In this document: positions 53,239 through 62,102 of the stretch, one piece after another
How the letters are laid out: the number at the start of each line of letters is the position of its first letter
Numbering within the stretch: position 1 is the stretch's first letter
Assembly (NCBI GenBank): GCA_027492275.1
Contig: JAPUFC010000063.1
Location: forward strand, 1 to 63,663
Length of the DNA: 63,663 nucleotides
Source of the DNA: Mesorhizobium sp.
GTDB lineage: Bacteria; Pseudomonadota; Alphaproteobacteria; Rhizobiales; Rhizobiaceae
Reading direction: 5' to 3'
The notes under the pieces: model-generated
Told to the model about the DNA's origin: nothing
The model's database searches: none
What the model saw: only the letters and a program-made list of their open reading frames with translations
Position numbers and translations under genes: made by a program

Positions 53239-54810
53239 ATGTTTGAGTCGCTGCAAGAGCGCCTTGGAAGCATACTGAACGGCCTGACCGGCCGCGGCGC
53301 GCTGTCGGAGGCCGACGTCTCCGCCGCGCTGCGCGAGGTGCGCCGCGCACTTCTGGAAGCCGACGTGGCGCTGGAGGTCGTGCGCTCCTTCACCGACCGG
53401 GTGCGCGAGAAGGCCGTCGGCGCGGCGGTGCTGAAGTCGATCAAGCCCGGCCAGATGGTCGTCAAGATCGTCCATGACGAGCTGGTCGACATGCTCGGCG
53501 CGGAGGGGAAGACGATCGACCTCAACGCGCCGGCTCCGGTCGTCGTCATGATGGTCGGCCTGCAGGGCTCCGGCAAGACCACCACCACCGCCAAGATCGC
53601 CAGGCGGCTTGCCGAGCGCCAGGGCAAGAAGGTGCTGATGGCCTCGCTCGACACGCGCCGCCCGGCCGCGCAGGAGCAGTTGCGCCAGCTCGGCGAGCAG
53701 ACGGGCGTCGCCACCCTGCCGATCGTCGCCGGCCAGTCGCCGGTCGCCATCGCCGGCCGCGCCGTGCAGGCGGCCCGCCTCGGCGGCCACGACGTGGTCA
53801 TCCTCGACACCGCCGGCCGCACCCATATCGACGAGCCGCTGATGGTCGAGATGGCGGAGATCCGCCAGGCGTCGACGCCGCACGAGATCCTGCTGGTCGC
53901 CGATTCGCTGACCGGCCAGGATGCCATCAATCTCGCCAAGAACTTCGACGATCGCGTCGGCATCACCGGCATCGTGCTCACCCGCATGGACGGCGATGGG
54001 CGCGGCGGCGCCGCGCTCTCCATGCGCGCGGTCACCGGCAAGCCCATCAAGCTGATCGGCACCGGCGAGAAGATGGATGCGCTGGAGGAATTCCATCCCA
54101 AGCGCATCGCCGACCGCATCCTCGGCATGGGCGACATCGTCAGCCTTGTGGAGAAGGCTGCCGAGACCATCGACGCCGAGCAGGCTGCCGCGATGGCGAA
54201 GAAGATGCAGGCCGGCAAGTTCGACCTGAACGATCTCGCCGGCCAGCTCCAGCAGATGCAGAAGATGGGCGGCATGGGCGGCATCATGGGCATGATGCCC
54301 GGCATGTCCGGCATGAAGGACAAGATGGCCGCCGCCGGGCTCGACGACAGGATGTTCAAGCGTCAGCTCGCCATCATCTCCTCCATGACGCGCCAGGAGC
54401 GCGCCAACCCGGACCTGCTCAAGCACAGCCGCAAGAAACGCATCGCCTCGGGCTCGGGCACCGACGCGGCCGACATCAACAAGCTCTTGAAGATGCACCG
54501 CCAGATGGCCGACATGATGAAGGCCATGGGCGGCAAGGGACGGGGCGGCGGCGTGATGCGCGGCCTGATGGGCGGCATGGCGCAGAAGATGGGGCTCGGC
54601 GGCATGGGCGGCGCGATGCCCGACCTGTCGAGGATGGACCCCAAGCAGCTCGAAGCCCTTAAGAAGCAGGCGGAGGCGGCGGGCCTCGGCGGCGGCAAGG
54701 GGCTGCCGGGGGGGCTGCCGGGATTGGGCAGCGGAGGTCTGCCGGGCGGCATGCGCTTGCCGGGCCTCGGCGGTCCGGGCGGCCTGCCCGGCCTCGGCCG
54801 GAAGAAATAG
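53239..54810 (+). CDS. ffh: Signal recognition particle protein Ffh
   Basis: Ffh binds signal peptides on ribosomes and, with 4.5S RNA, docks at FtsY. The 523-residue protein has the N domain, the GTPase G domain (G1 GLQGSGKTTTTAKIARRL at about 108-125, DTRRPAAQEQL, DTAGRTHIDEP, LTRMDGDGRGGAAL) and the Met-rich M domain (about 300-435; KRQLAIISSMTRQERANPDL). A Gly/Met/Pro/Leu-rich tail of nearly 90 residues follows (GGKGLPGGLPGLGSGGLPGG), as in other alphaproteobacteria. ATG 53239 follows AGGGAAGA. It is followed by the chorismate mutase gene. Confidence 0.97.
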   Translation: MFESLQERLGSILNGLTGRGALSEADVSAALREVRRALLEADVALEVVRSFTDRVREKAVGAAVLKSIKPGQMVVKIVHDELVDMLGAEGKTIDLNAPAPVVVMMVGLQGSGKTTTTAKIARRLAERQGKKVLMASLDTRRPAAQEQLRQLGEQTGVATLPIVAGQSPVAIAGRAVQAARLGGHDVVILDTAGRTHIDEPLMVEMAEIRQASTPHEILLVADSLTGQDAINLAKNFDDRVGITGIVLTRMDGDGRGGAALSMRAVTGKPIKLIGTGEKMDALEEFHPKRIADRILGMGDIVSLVEKAAETIDAEQAAAMAKKMQAGKFDLNDLAGQLQQMQKMGGMGGIMGMMPGMSGMKDKMAAAGLDDRMFKRQLAIISSMTRQERANPDLLKHSRKKRIASGSGTDAADINKLLKMHRQMADMMKAMGGKGRGGGVMRGLMGGMAQKMGLGGMGGAMPDLSRMDPKQLEALKKQAEAAGLGGGKGLPGGLPGLGSGGLPGGMRLPGLGGPGGLPGLGRKK

Positions 54811-54825
54811 GTAGGGGTGGGAACA

Positions 54826-55158
54826 ATGAGCGACACGGCCGACGCTGTCCGCGCGAAGGATATCCTCGCCGGCTACCGGGCCTCTATCGACAATATCGAC
54901 GCCGCGCTGATCCACATGCTGGCGGAGCGCTTCCGCTGCACCAAGGCGGTCGGCGCGCTGAAAGCCAGGCACGGCCTGCCGCCGGCGGACCCGGCCCGCG
55001 AATCCCAGCAGATCGCGCGCCTGCGCCGCCTGGCCGACGACGCGCATCTCGACCCGGACTTCGCGGAGAAGTTCTTGAATTTCGTGGTCAAGGAAGTGAT
55101 CCGCCACCACGAGCAGATCGCCGCCGCCGAAGGCGACGGCCTCAAGAAATCCGGCTGA
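54826..55158 (+). CDS. Chorismate mutase (AroQ class)
   Basis: A 110-residue helical chorismate mutase that converts chorismate to prephenate for Phe/Tyr synthesis. The AroQ pattern is clear: [40 protein letters not shown] and [15 protein letters not shown], with the active-site Arg, Lys and Gln positions present. No fused dehydratase or dehydrogenase. ATG 54826 follows AGGGG; a GTG at 54817 is possible. It sits between ffh and rpsP, as in most Hyphomicrobiales. Confidence 0.93.
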   Translation: MSDTADAVRAKDILAGYRASIDNIDAALIHMLAERFRCTKAVGALKARHGLPPADPARESQQIARLRRLADDAHLDPDFAEKFLNFVVKEVIRHHEQIAAAEGDGLKKSG

Positions 55159-55195
55159 GCCGGACCAACCTCAGGAAAGATCAGGAGAAAGACAG

Positions 55196-55579
55196 ATGGC
55201 ATTGAAGATCAGGCTCGCCCGCGCGGGCTCCAAGAAGCGCCCCTACTACCATATCGTCGTCGCCGACGTGCGCAGCCCGCGCGACGGCCGCTTCATCGAG
55301 GCGGTGGGGGCGTGGAACCCGCTGCTGCCCAAGGACGGCGACCGCGTGAAGCTGGACGAGGCGCGCATCAGGCACTGGCTGGACAACGGCGCGCTGCCGA
55401 CCGACCGCGTCGCCCGCTTCCTCGACGTCGCCGGCATCTCCAAGCGCGAGGCGCGCTCCAACCCGACCAAGGCCCAGCCGGGCAAGAAGGCGCAGGAACG
55501 CGCCGCCGCGCTCGCCAAGGCGCAGGAGGACGCCGCCGCTGCGGCAGCCGCCGCCGCGTCCGCGCCGGCCGAAGCCTGA
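55196..55579 (+). CDS. rpsP: 30S ribosomal protein S16
   Basis: S16 is an early 30S assembly protein. The 127-residue protein starts [20 protein letters not shown], with the conserved [20 protein letters not shown] followed by [19 protein letters not shown]. An Ala/Lys/Glu tail of about 45 residues extends beyond the usual core, typical of alphaproteobacteria. GGAGAAAGACAG precedes ATG 55196. In relatives rimM-trmD follow directly; here an unknown membrane protein follows instead, and rimM is 28 kb to the left. Confidence 0.97.
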   Translation: MALKIRLARAGSKKRPYYHIVVADVRSPRDGRFIEAVGAWNPLLPKDGDRVKLDEARIRHWLDNGALPTDRVARFLDVAGISKREARSNPTKAQPGKKAQERAAALAKAQEDAAAAAAAAASAPAEA

Positions 55580-55631
55580 TGACATTTGCCGACTAGGCAT
55601 CTACCATCCCCCCCCCCGCGAAGGGTGGGGC

Positions 55632-56339
55632 ATGGCAAGACATCTGCGATACTGGGCGGCGCCGTTCGGCATTTCGGTGCTGCTCATCCTGGCGTATTTC
55701 TTCGGCGGGCCGGTGCTGAGCGGCATCGTCGCGCCGCCCCTCAACCGGGAATACGGCCTGCTGGAGAACCTCCAGCTCCTCATCCTGCTGGCCGCCATCG
55801 TCGCCGCCATTCGCGGCCTGCGCGTCGCCGACGACGTGCTGGGCAGGACCGCCTTCGCGCTCATCGCCATCGTCGGCACCTTCCTCTTCCTCGAGGAGAT
55901 GGACTACGGCCTGCATTTCTGGACCCTGCTGACCACCGGCACGGCCACGCAAAGCTTCCTCAACATCCACAACCAGGGCGACAACATCCGCTACATGAAG
56001 AAGGGGACGGACGCCTTCTACGTCCTGTTCTTCATGATCCTGCCCCTGGCGACGCTCAAGGTCCGCAACCCGTTGATCCGCCGCTTCGTGGCGAGCCCGA
56101 TGTTCATCACGACGCTGGTCGCCGCCTTCCTCACCTCGAGCATCGCCCACTTCTTCGACGACATGCTCGGCAACCAACCGGGGTCGCTGCGCGGCAACAT
56201 CGCGGAATTCCGCGAAACCTTCACCTACTACTGCTTCGCGCTCTACACGATGGACCTGCTCGCCCGGGAGAGACGGCGCAGGGCCGGGACGCGCGTGGCG
56301 CAGGACGGGATGCCGGACGAGATGCTCGCCCGGCGCTGA
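55632..56339 (+). CDS. Multi-span membrane protein, unknown
   Basis: A 235-residue protein with about six hydrophobic helices (for example FGISVLLILAYFFGG, LQLLILLAAIVAAIRG, FALIAIVGTFLFLEEMDYG, FYVLFFMILPLATLK). The FLFLEEMDYGLHFWTLLTTG and FLNIHNQGDNIRYMKKGTDA segments are striking, with conserved-looking acidic and His residues near the membrane. I recognise no family. A run of ten C lies 14 bases upstream of the ATG. It occupies the place next to rpsP where rimM is expected. Confidence 0.7.
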   Translation: MARHLRYWAAPFGISVLLILAYFFGGPVLSGIVAPPLNREYGLLENLQLLILLAAIVAAIRGLRVADDVLGRTAFALIAIVGTFLFLEEMDYGLHFWTLLTTGTATQSFLNIHNQGDNIRYMKKGTDAFYVLFFMILPLATLKVRNPLIRRFVASPMFITTLVAAFLTSSIAHFFDDMLGNQPGSLRGNIAEFRETFTYYCFALYTMDLLARERRRRAGTRVAQDGMPDEMLARR

Positions 56340-56460
56340 GCGGCGTCCGGTCCGCATCGTCAGGTTGCGCCGGCCGGAAATAGCCCCCAAATAGGCGCCG
56401 GCGGCGTCTCGCGAAACGAGGCGCCTTCCGCGTCCGCTTCTCCCAGCTTCAAGGCCTGTC

Positions 56461-57879
56461 TTGGTTGCGAATGGATACGATCCGAGCCTCAGCCATCCGG
56501 CCCGCCGCGCGGACGGGCGGCTGCTGGTCGACGCGACCGGCGCCCTCTTGAATTTCGGCGGCGCGCCGACGGGCATTCCACGCGTCGAGGATTTCCTGGT
56601 GCGCGCCGCCCTGTCGGACGCAGATGCGAGGGTGGGCGTGGTGAAATTCAGCCGCCGCCTGCGCCGCTTCCGCTTCCTGCAGGACGGCGAGCGCGAGCAA
56701 CTGCTGCGGGTTCATGCGGAAATGCCCGACGCTTCGGCCGACACCCAGGCAAGCCTCCTGAGGCAGGCGCTGGGCTCCGTGCGGGACTATCCCGCCGCCG
56801 GCCGCGAGGCCGACCGCTACCTTGCCGACATGGTGACCAGCGGGAGGCGGCGCGGCGTCGACTTCCAGGCGGCCAAGGCGCTCCTGCGCGCCTACCGCGC
56901 CTACAGGCGCATCCGCGGCCGCCTCGCCGGGCCGGCCGGTTTGTCCCGCGTCGAGCCCGGGCTGGGCTCCGGCGACACCGTCCTGCTCTGCAACACGACC
57001 GTTCTCGGCTCGTCGCTTCCGCAGGCGCTTGAAGGACCGGCGCGCGCCGCCGTCATCTGCCACGACCTCATCCCGGTCCTGCAGCCCGGCTTCGCCGTCA
57101 ACACGGATCACGCGCGCCGCTTTTCCGAAAGCCTCGACCGGCTTTTGCAGGCCCGCGCCACCCTGCTGTGCGCATCGCTGTGGACGACCGACGGCTTGGC
57201 CGCCCATCTCGCCGCAAGGGGCGCGTCCGCGCGCATCGGCCGCTTCCCGATGCCGTCGATCCTGCACGAGACGGAAGGGGGCCGCCCGGCCTGCGCGGCG
57301 GAGGAGTCCGAACCGTTCATCCTTTATTGCTCGACGGTCGAGGTGCGGAAGAACCATCTCCTGCTGGCGCGCGTCTGGCAGCAGGCGCTTGCGGCCGGCC
57401 TGCGGCTCCCGAAGCTGGTCTGCGTCGGCAAATGGGGTTGGGGCACCGGCGAGCTCGACGCCTACCTTCGCAGCCATCCGGAGCTGGCCGGATCGATCGT
57501 CTTCACCGGCCCCATCGGTGATGCGGAACTCGCGGGCAAGTACCGGCGCGCCTTATTCGGCGTTTTCCCTTCCCGCATGGAGGGCTGGGGCTACGGCGCG
57601 TCGGAATGCCTGGATTTCGGCCTGCCCGTCATCGTCTCGACCGCGCCGGCCCTCGTCGAGGCCACCGGCGGCCTGATGCCCGCCATCGACCCGGACGACG
57701 TCGGCGGCTGGGCCGGCATGATCGCGAGGCTCGCGTCCGACGAGATTTTGCGCGCGCAGTTGCGCGACGCGATCCGCGCCGGGCACAGGCCGGTTTCGGC
57801 CGAGGCGAGCTGGGCGGCGATCAAGGGCAATTTCTTCCCCGGCAGACATCGGGCGACCGTTTCGGCCCCGCACGCATAG
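56461..57879 (+). CDS. Glycosyltransferase family 4-type
   Basis: A 472-residue GT-B-fold glycosyltransferase. The N-terminal half begins near LLVDATGALLNFGGAPTGIP (the GIPRVE segment is typical of this group). The C-terminal donor-binding half has STVEVRKNHLLLARVWQQAL and the GT4 motif FPSRMEGWGYGASECLDFG, where the two Glu of the E-x7-E pattern are present. It should transfer a sugar to a polysaccharide or lipid acceptor, unknown here. No ATG fits the N terminus; the TTG at 56461 is the best visible start, so it is uncertain. No other polysaccharide genes are adjacent. Confidence 0.82.
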   Translation: MVANGYDPSLSHPARRADGRLLVDATGALLNFGGAPTGIPRVEDFLVRAALSDADARVGVVKFSRRLRRFRFLQDGEREQLLRVHAEMPDASADTQASLLRQALGSVRDYPAAGREADRYLADMVTSGRRRGVDFQAAKALLRAYRAYRRIRGRLAGPAGLSRVEPGLGSGDTVLLCNTTVLGSSLPQALEGPARAAVICHDLIPVLQPGFAVNTDHARRFSESLDRLLQARATLLCASLWTTDGLAAHLAARGASARIGRFPMPSILHETEGGRPACAAEESEPFILYCSTVEVRKNHLLLARVWQQALAAGLRLPKLVCVGKWGWGTGELDAYLRSHPELAGSIVFTGPIGDAELAGKYRRALFGVFPSRMEGWGYGASECLDFGLPVIVSTAPALVEATGGLMPAIDPDDVGGWAGMIARLASDEILRAQLRDAIRAGHRPVSAEASWAAIKGNFFPGRHRATVSAPHA

Positions 57880-57998
57880 GCGCGCGCCGCGCCGTCGCCG
57901 GCCGATCGCCGGGGTTGCCAAAGCCGGAATTCGATGAAAAGCAGGAATCGGCCGGCCCCGCGCCGGACGACGAACGCGGCAGAAGGAATGGTTCGCGC

Positions 57999-58838
57999 AT
58001 GCTGTTTGAAGGAACGGAAGCCTATGTCGCCGACAGGGACCTGACCATAGCCGTAAACGCGGCCATCGCGCTGGAGCGGCCGCTTCTGGTGAAGGGCGAG
58101 CCCGGCACCGGCAAGACGGAACTCGCCCGGCAGATCGCCGCCGCGCTCGGCCTCGACCTGATCGAGTGGAACGTCAAGTCCACGACGCGGGCGCAGCAGG
58201 GCCTCTACGAATACGACGCGGTGTCGCGGCTGCGCGACAGCCAGCTCGGCGACAACCGCTTCAACGACATCGCCAACTACATCAAGCGCGGCAAGCTCTG
58301 GGACGCCTTCGCCGCCGGCCGCAAGGTCGTGCTGCTGATCGACGAAATCGACAAGGCCGACATCGAATTCCCCAACGACCTGCTGCAGGAGCTCGATCGC
58401 AACGAGTTCTTCGTCTACGAGACCGGCGAGACGGTCCGCGCTGCCGTCCGCCCCATCGTCATCATCACCTCCAATAACGAGAAGGAGCTGCCCGACGCCT
58501 TCCTGCGGCGCTGCTTCTTCCACTACATCCGCTTTCCCGACACGGAGACTTTGCAGCGCATCGTCGAGGTCCACTTCCCCGACATCAAGAAGACGCTGGT
58601 GCGCGCGGCGCTGACGCAGTTCTTCGAGATTCGCGAGACGCCCGGCCTGCGCAAGAAGCCCTCCACCTCCGAGGTTCTCGACTGGATCAGGCTCCTGCTG
58701 GTCGAGGACGTCGACCCGGCCGACCTGCGCGCCGATCCCCGCAACGCGCTCCCCAAACTTCACGGCGCCTTGCTGAAGAACGAGCAGGACGTGCAGCTTT
58801 TCGAGCGTCTCGCCTTCATGTCGCGGCGGCAGGGCTGA
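57999..58838 (+). CDS. MoxR-type AAA+ ATPase
   Basis: A 279-residue MoxR AAA+ ATPase with Walker A LLVKGEPGTGKTELARQIAA (about 30-48), Walker B VVLLIDEIDKADIEFPNDLL (about 110-129), sensor 1 in IVIITSNNEKELPDAFLRRC and a sensor-2 lid. MoxR proteins act as chaperones that load metals or remodel partner complexes together with VWA-domain proteins. The partner follows after nine bases. The ATG at 57999 is preceded by AAGGA. The client complex is not apparent from the neighbours. Confidence 0.9.
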   Translation: MLFEGTEAYVADRDLTIAVNAAIALERPLLVKGEPGTGKTELARQIAAALGLDLIEWNVKSTTRAQQGLYEYDAVSRLRDSQLGDNRFNDIANYIKRGKLWDAFAAGRKVVLLIDEIDKADIEFPNDLLQELDRNEFFVYETGETVRAAVRPIVIITSNNEKELPDAFLRRCFFHYIRFPDTETLQRIVEVHFPDIKKTLVRAALTQFFEIRETPGLRKKPSTSEVLDWIRLLLVEDVDPADLRADPRNALPKLHGALLKNEQDVQLFERLAFMSRRQG

Positions 58839-58847
58839 CCACGCGCC

Positions 58848-60038
58848 ATGTTCCTGTCCTTCTTCCTGCAGCTCAAGGCGGCGAAGATCCCGGTTTCGCT
58901 GCGCGAGTACCTGACGCTGCTGCAGGGGCTGCGGAGTGGCCTCGTCGACTATGACGTCGAGGGCTTCTACTACCTCGCGCGCGCCGCGCTGGTGAAGGAC
59001 GAGCGTCACATCGACCGCTTCGACCAGGTTTTTTCCCACGTCTTCAAGGGGGTGGAGGCAGCCGCCGGCGCGCCCGCGCTGAACCCCGCCGACCTGCCGG
59101 AAGACTGGCTGCGCCGCTTGGCGGACAAGACGCTGACCGAGGAGGAAAAGAAGCTGGTCGAGGCGCTGGGCGGCTTCGAGAAGCTGATGGAGACGCTGCG
59201 GCAGCGGCTGGAGGAGCAGAAGGAGCGTCACCAGGGCGGCTCGAAGTGGATCGGCACCGCCGGCACCTCGCCCTTCGGCGCTTACGGATACAATCCCGAG
59301 GGCGTGCGGATCGGCCAGGACGGCAGCCGGAACAGGCGCGCGGTCAAGGTCTGGGACAAGCGCGAATTCCGCAACTTCGACGATTCCGTCGAGCTCGGCA
59401 CACGCAACATCAAGGTCGCGCTGCGCCGCCTGCGCCGCTGGGTGCGCGACGGCGCGGAGGAGGAGTTCGACCTGCCGGGCACGATCCGCTCCACCGCCGA
59501 GCACGGCTACCTCGACGTGCGCACGCAGCCCGAACGGCGCAACGCCGTGCGCCTGCTGATGTTCTTCGACGTCGGCGGATCGATGGACGATCACGTGAGG
59601 ACCGTGGAGGAGCTGTTCTCGGCCGTCCGCGCCGAGTTCGGCCACATGGAGTATTTCTACTTCCACAACTGCCTGTATGAAGGCGTCTGGAAGGACAACC
59701 GCCGACGCCGCTCCGAAATCGTGCCCACCCTCGACGTGCTGCACAAGTTCGGGTCCGGCTATAAGGTGGTGTTCGTCGGCGACGCCGCCATGAGCCCCTA
59801 CGAACTCAGCGTGGCCGGCGGCGCCGTCGAGCACTGGAACCCGGAGCCCGGCGCGGTCTGGCTCAGGCGGGCCGTCGAGCAATGGCCGCGCAGCGTCTGG
59901 CTGAACCCGATGCCGGGCGCGCATTGGGGCTACACGCCGACGATCGGCGCGATCCGCGAGACATTCGGCGGCCGCATGTACCCGCTGACGCTGGACGGGC
60001 TGGAGACGGCGACGCGCGAGCTGTCGCGCAAGAGCTGA
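58848..60038 (+). CDS. VWA-domain protein, CoxE-like
   Basis: A 396-residue cytoplasmic protein of the CoxE/COG3552-type VWA family, starting MFLSFFLQLKAAKIPVSLRE. A long N-terminal helical part is followed by a C-terminal VWA fold with the MIDAS motif LLMFFDVGGSMDDHVRTVEE (DxGxS at about 241-245), then FYFHNCLYEGVW. It is the usual partner of the MoxR ATPase directly upstream. CoxE-like pairs help mature CO dehydrogenase in some bacteria, but no such enzyme is nearby, so the target is unknown. Confidence 0.88.
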   Translation: MFLSFFLQLKAAKIPVSLREYLTLLQGLRSGLVDYDVEGFYYLARAALVKDERHIDRFDQVFSHVFKGVEAAAGAPALNPADLPEDWLRRLADKTLTEEEKKLVEALGGFEKLMETLRQRLEEQKERHQGGSKWIGTAGTSPFGAYGYNPEGVRIGQDGSRNRRAVKVWDKREFRNFDDSVELGTRNIKVALRRLRRWVRDGAEEEFDLPGTIRSTAEHGYLDVRTQPERRNAVRLLMFFDVGGSMDDHVRTVEELFSAVRAEFGHMEYFYFHNCLYEGVWKDNRRRRSEIVPTLDVLHKFGSGYKVVFVGDAAMSPYELSVAGGAVEHWNPEPGAVWLRRAVEQWPRSVWLNPMPGAHWGYTPTIGAIRETFGGRMYPLTLDGLETATRELSRKS

Positions 60039-60342
60039 GCGCCGCCGGCTCCATTGACTCTTGACCGAAAGCGCGTAAAAGGCGCGCGACTGACGGAGCC
60101 TCCGATGCGCGCGCTGCTGATGGCGCTTTTCTCGTTCGATTTCCCCGGCCACGCGGCCGGGCGCGGTCGCGCGTCGCACGGCATCTCGAAAGCCCCGGCC
60201 AAATCGACATTCAAAACGACGACCAAAACGGTCTGAGCGTCACCTGGCCTGCTCGCCCTCTCCCCGGGTCCGGCCGGGAGACGGGACCCGCGATGGCCGG
60301 CGGGTGGTCCTGAACAGGGGCGGAGAGGACAGGAGAACTTCC
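60039..60342. other. Intergenic region upstream of asd
   Basis: A 304-base gap between the VWA gene and asd. It holds a possible 43-codon ORF (60105-60236, listed separately), a TTGACT/TTGACC pair near 60055-60065 that could be a -35 element, and a GC-rich hairpin (gggtcc...ggaccc) near 60266-60290 just before the asd Shine-Dalgarno. Nothing else is recognisable. Confidence 0.4.
60105..60236 (+). CDS. Possible 43-residue small protein
   Basis: A short ORF reads MRALLMALFSFDFPGHAAGR, then a basic Ser/Thr/Lys-rich tail ending FKTTTKTV. A GGAG lies seven bases upstream of ATG 60105, a good Shine-Dalgarno. The hydrophobic N terminus could be a short membrane or signal segment. I recognise no family, and an ORF of this length in GC-rich DNA may be chance. 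Confidence 0.35.
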   Translation: MRALLMALFSFDFPGHAAGRGRASHGISKAPAKSTFKTTTKTV

Positions 60343-61377
60343 ATGGGTTTCAAGGTTGCGATCGCGGGCGCCACGGGCAATGTGGGCCGTGAGATGCTGA
60401 ACATCCTCGAGGAGCGCGGCTTCCCCGCCGACGAGGTGGTGCCGCTGGCCTCGCGCCGCTCTTTCGGCACGGAAGTATCCTACGGCGATCGCACGCTGAA
60501 GGTGAAGGTTCTCGACACCTACGATTTCTCCGACACCGACATCTGCCTGATGTCGGCCGGCGGCGCGGTGTCCAAGGACTGGTCGCCGAAGATCGGCAGG
60601 CAGGGCTGCGTCGTCATCGACAACTCGTCGGCCTGGCGCTACGACGCCGACGTCCCGCTGATCGTGCCGGAGGTGAACCCCGACGCCATTGCCGGCTTCA
60701 CCAAGCGCAACATCATCGCCAATCCGAACTGCTCGACCGCCCAGATGCTGGTGGCCTTGAAGCCGCTGCACGACGCCGCCACCATCCGCCGCGTCGTGGT
60801 TTCGACCTATCAGTCGGTCTCCGGCGCCGGCAAGGAGGGCATGGACGAGCTCTTCACCCAGACCCGCGCCGTCTTCGTCGCCGACCCGGTCGAGGCCAAG
60901 AAGTTCACCAAGCGCATCGCCTTCAACGTTATCCCGCACATCGACGTCTTCCTCGACGACGGCTCCACCAAGGAGGAGTGGAAGATGGTCGCCGAGACCA
61001 AGAAGATGCTCGACCCGAAGATCAAGGTGACCGCCACCTGCGTGCGCGTGCCGGTGTTCATCGGCCATTCCGAGGCGATCAACCTCGAATTCGAGAAGCC
61101 GATCACGGCCGACGAGGCGCGCGACATCCTGCGCGACGCGCCAGGTTGCCTGGTCATCGACAAGCGCGAGAACGGCGGCTACGTGACGCCGCTGGAGGCC
61201 GCCGGCGAGGACGCGACCTATATCAGCCGCATCCGCGAGGACCCGACCGTCGAGAACGGCCTGAACCTGTGGTGCGTCTCCGACAATCTGCGCAAGGGCG
61301 CGGCGCTGAACGCGGTTCAGATCGCCGAGCTGCTGGTCGAGCGCAACCTGATCCAGCCGAAGCGCAAGGCGGCCTGA
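60343..61377 (+). CDS. asd: Aspartate-semialdehyde dehydrogenase
   Basis: Asd reduces aspartyl-4-phosphate to aspartate semialdehyde, feeding lysine/DAP, threonine and methionine synthesis. The 344-residue protein has the NADP motif VAIAGATGNVGREMLNILEE, the catalytic cysteine in IIANPNCSTAQMLVAL (Cys130) and the catalytic histidine in RVPVFIGHSEAINLEF (His about 242). ATG 60343 (MGFKVAI) follows GACAGGAGAA. It is followed after 14 bases by a cold-shock/DUF805 fusion gene, which may be co-transcribed. Confidence 0.97.
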   Translation: MGFKVAIAGATGNVGREMLNILEERGFPADEVVPLASRRSFGTEVSYGDRTLKVKVLDTYDFSDTDICLMSAGGAVSKDWSPKIGRQGCVVIDNSSAWRYDADVPLIVPEVNPDAIAGFTKRNIIANPNCSTAQMLVALKPLHDAATIRRVVVSTYQSVSGAGKEGMDELFTQTRAVFVADPVEAKKFTKRIAFNVIPHIDVFLDDGSTKEEWKMVAETKKMLDPKIKVTATCVRVPVFIGHSEAINLEFEKPITADEARDILRDAPGCLVIDKRENGGYVTPLEAAGEDATYISRIREDPTVENGLNLWCVSDNLRKGAALNAVQIAELLVERNLIQPKRKAA

Positions 61378-61391
61378 CAGGAGTCAAGGCC

Positions 61392-62090
61392 ATGCGCGGA
61401 AACGTCATCCACTTCGACACCGCGCAGGGCTTTGGCTTCATCGCCGGCGAGGACGGCGGCAACTATGCGGTGGCGTCGGAAAACCTGCGCGGCTGCGACA
61501 CGCTCTCGCCAGGCGATTCGGTCGAATTCCAGCCGTCGGGCGGCCGCGCCTACGATGTCTTCGTCCTCGACGGCCAGAAGGCCGCCGAGCCGGCGGTGCC
61601 GCGCGCCGTTCCGGCGCGCTCGCATTTCGGCCGCACGGCGCAAGCCGTTTCCGCGCCGCCGCCCGAGTCCGGGAGCCGCGCCGGCCTGTGGGGCGAGTTC
61701 CGCGCCGCCATGACCACGCGCTACGCGGATTTCAGCGGGCGGGCGCGGCGAAGGGAATACTGGGCCTTCACGGTGTTCTTCTTCGTCGTGCTGATCGCTT
61801 TGTCGTTTGCCGGCGTCGCGCTCGATTTCGGCCTCGGCAACATGGCGCCCGGAGACGAGTTCCCGGTCGCGACCGCGGCGCTGCCGACGCTTTTCACCCT
61901 GGCCTCGGTCATCCCCGCCATTGCGGTCGGCGTCCGGCGCCAGCACGACATCGGCTTGTCGGGCTGGTTCTATCTGGTCATCCTCGTGCCCACGGTGGGC
62001 ATTCTGGTGCTGCTGGTGTTCTCCCTCATCCCCTCGCAGATGCAGGACAACAGGTGGGGGCCCGCGCCGGCCGGCGTCCGGGCCTCCTGA
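61392..62090 (+). CDS. Cold-shock-domain/DUF805 fusion membrane protein
   Basis: A 232-residue two-domain protein. Residues 1-62 read as a cold-shock (S1-like) fold: MRGNVIHFDTAQGFGFIAGE carries the RNP1-type GFGFI, and SPGDSVEFQPSGGRAYDVFV the last strands. The RNP2-type strand is altered (NYAVASENL instead of an aromatic-rich FVH). After a Pro/Ala linker (about 65-98) comes a DUF805 domain (about 104-225): TTRYADFSGRARRREYWAF, four membrane helices and VRRQHDIGLSGWFYLVI. This predicts a nucleic-acid-binding module held at the membrane. CAGGAG precedes ATG 61392. Possibly co-transcribed with asd. Confidence 0.85.
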   Translation: MRGNVIHFDTAQGFGFIAGEDGGNYAVASENLRGCDTLSPGDSVEFQPSGGRAYDVFVLDGQKAAEPAVPRAVPARSHFGRTAQAVSAPPPESGSRAGLWGEFRAAMTTRYADFSGRARRREYWAFTVFFFVVLIALSFAGVALDFGLGNMAPGDEFPVATAALPTLFTLASVIPAIAVGVRRQHDIGLSGWFYLVILVPTVGILVLLVFSLIPSQMQDNRWGPAPAGVRAS

Positions 62091-62102
62091 ATCCCGGCGC
62101 GA

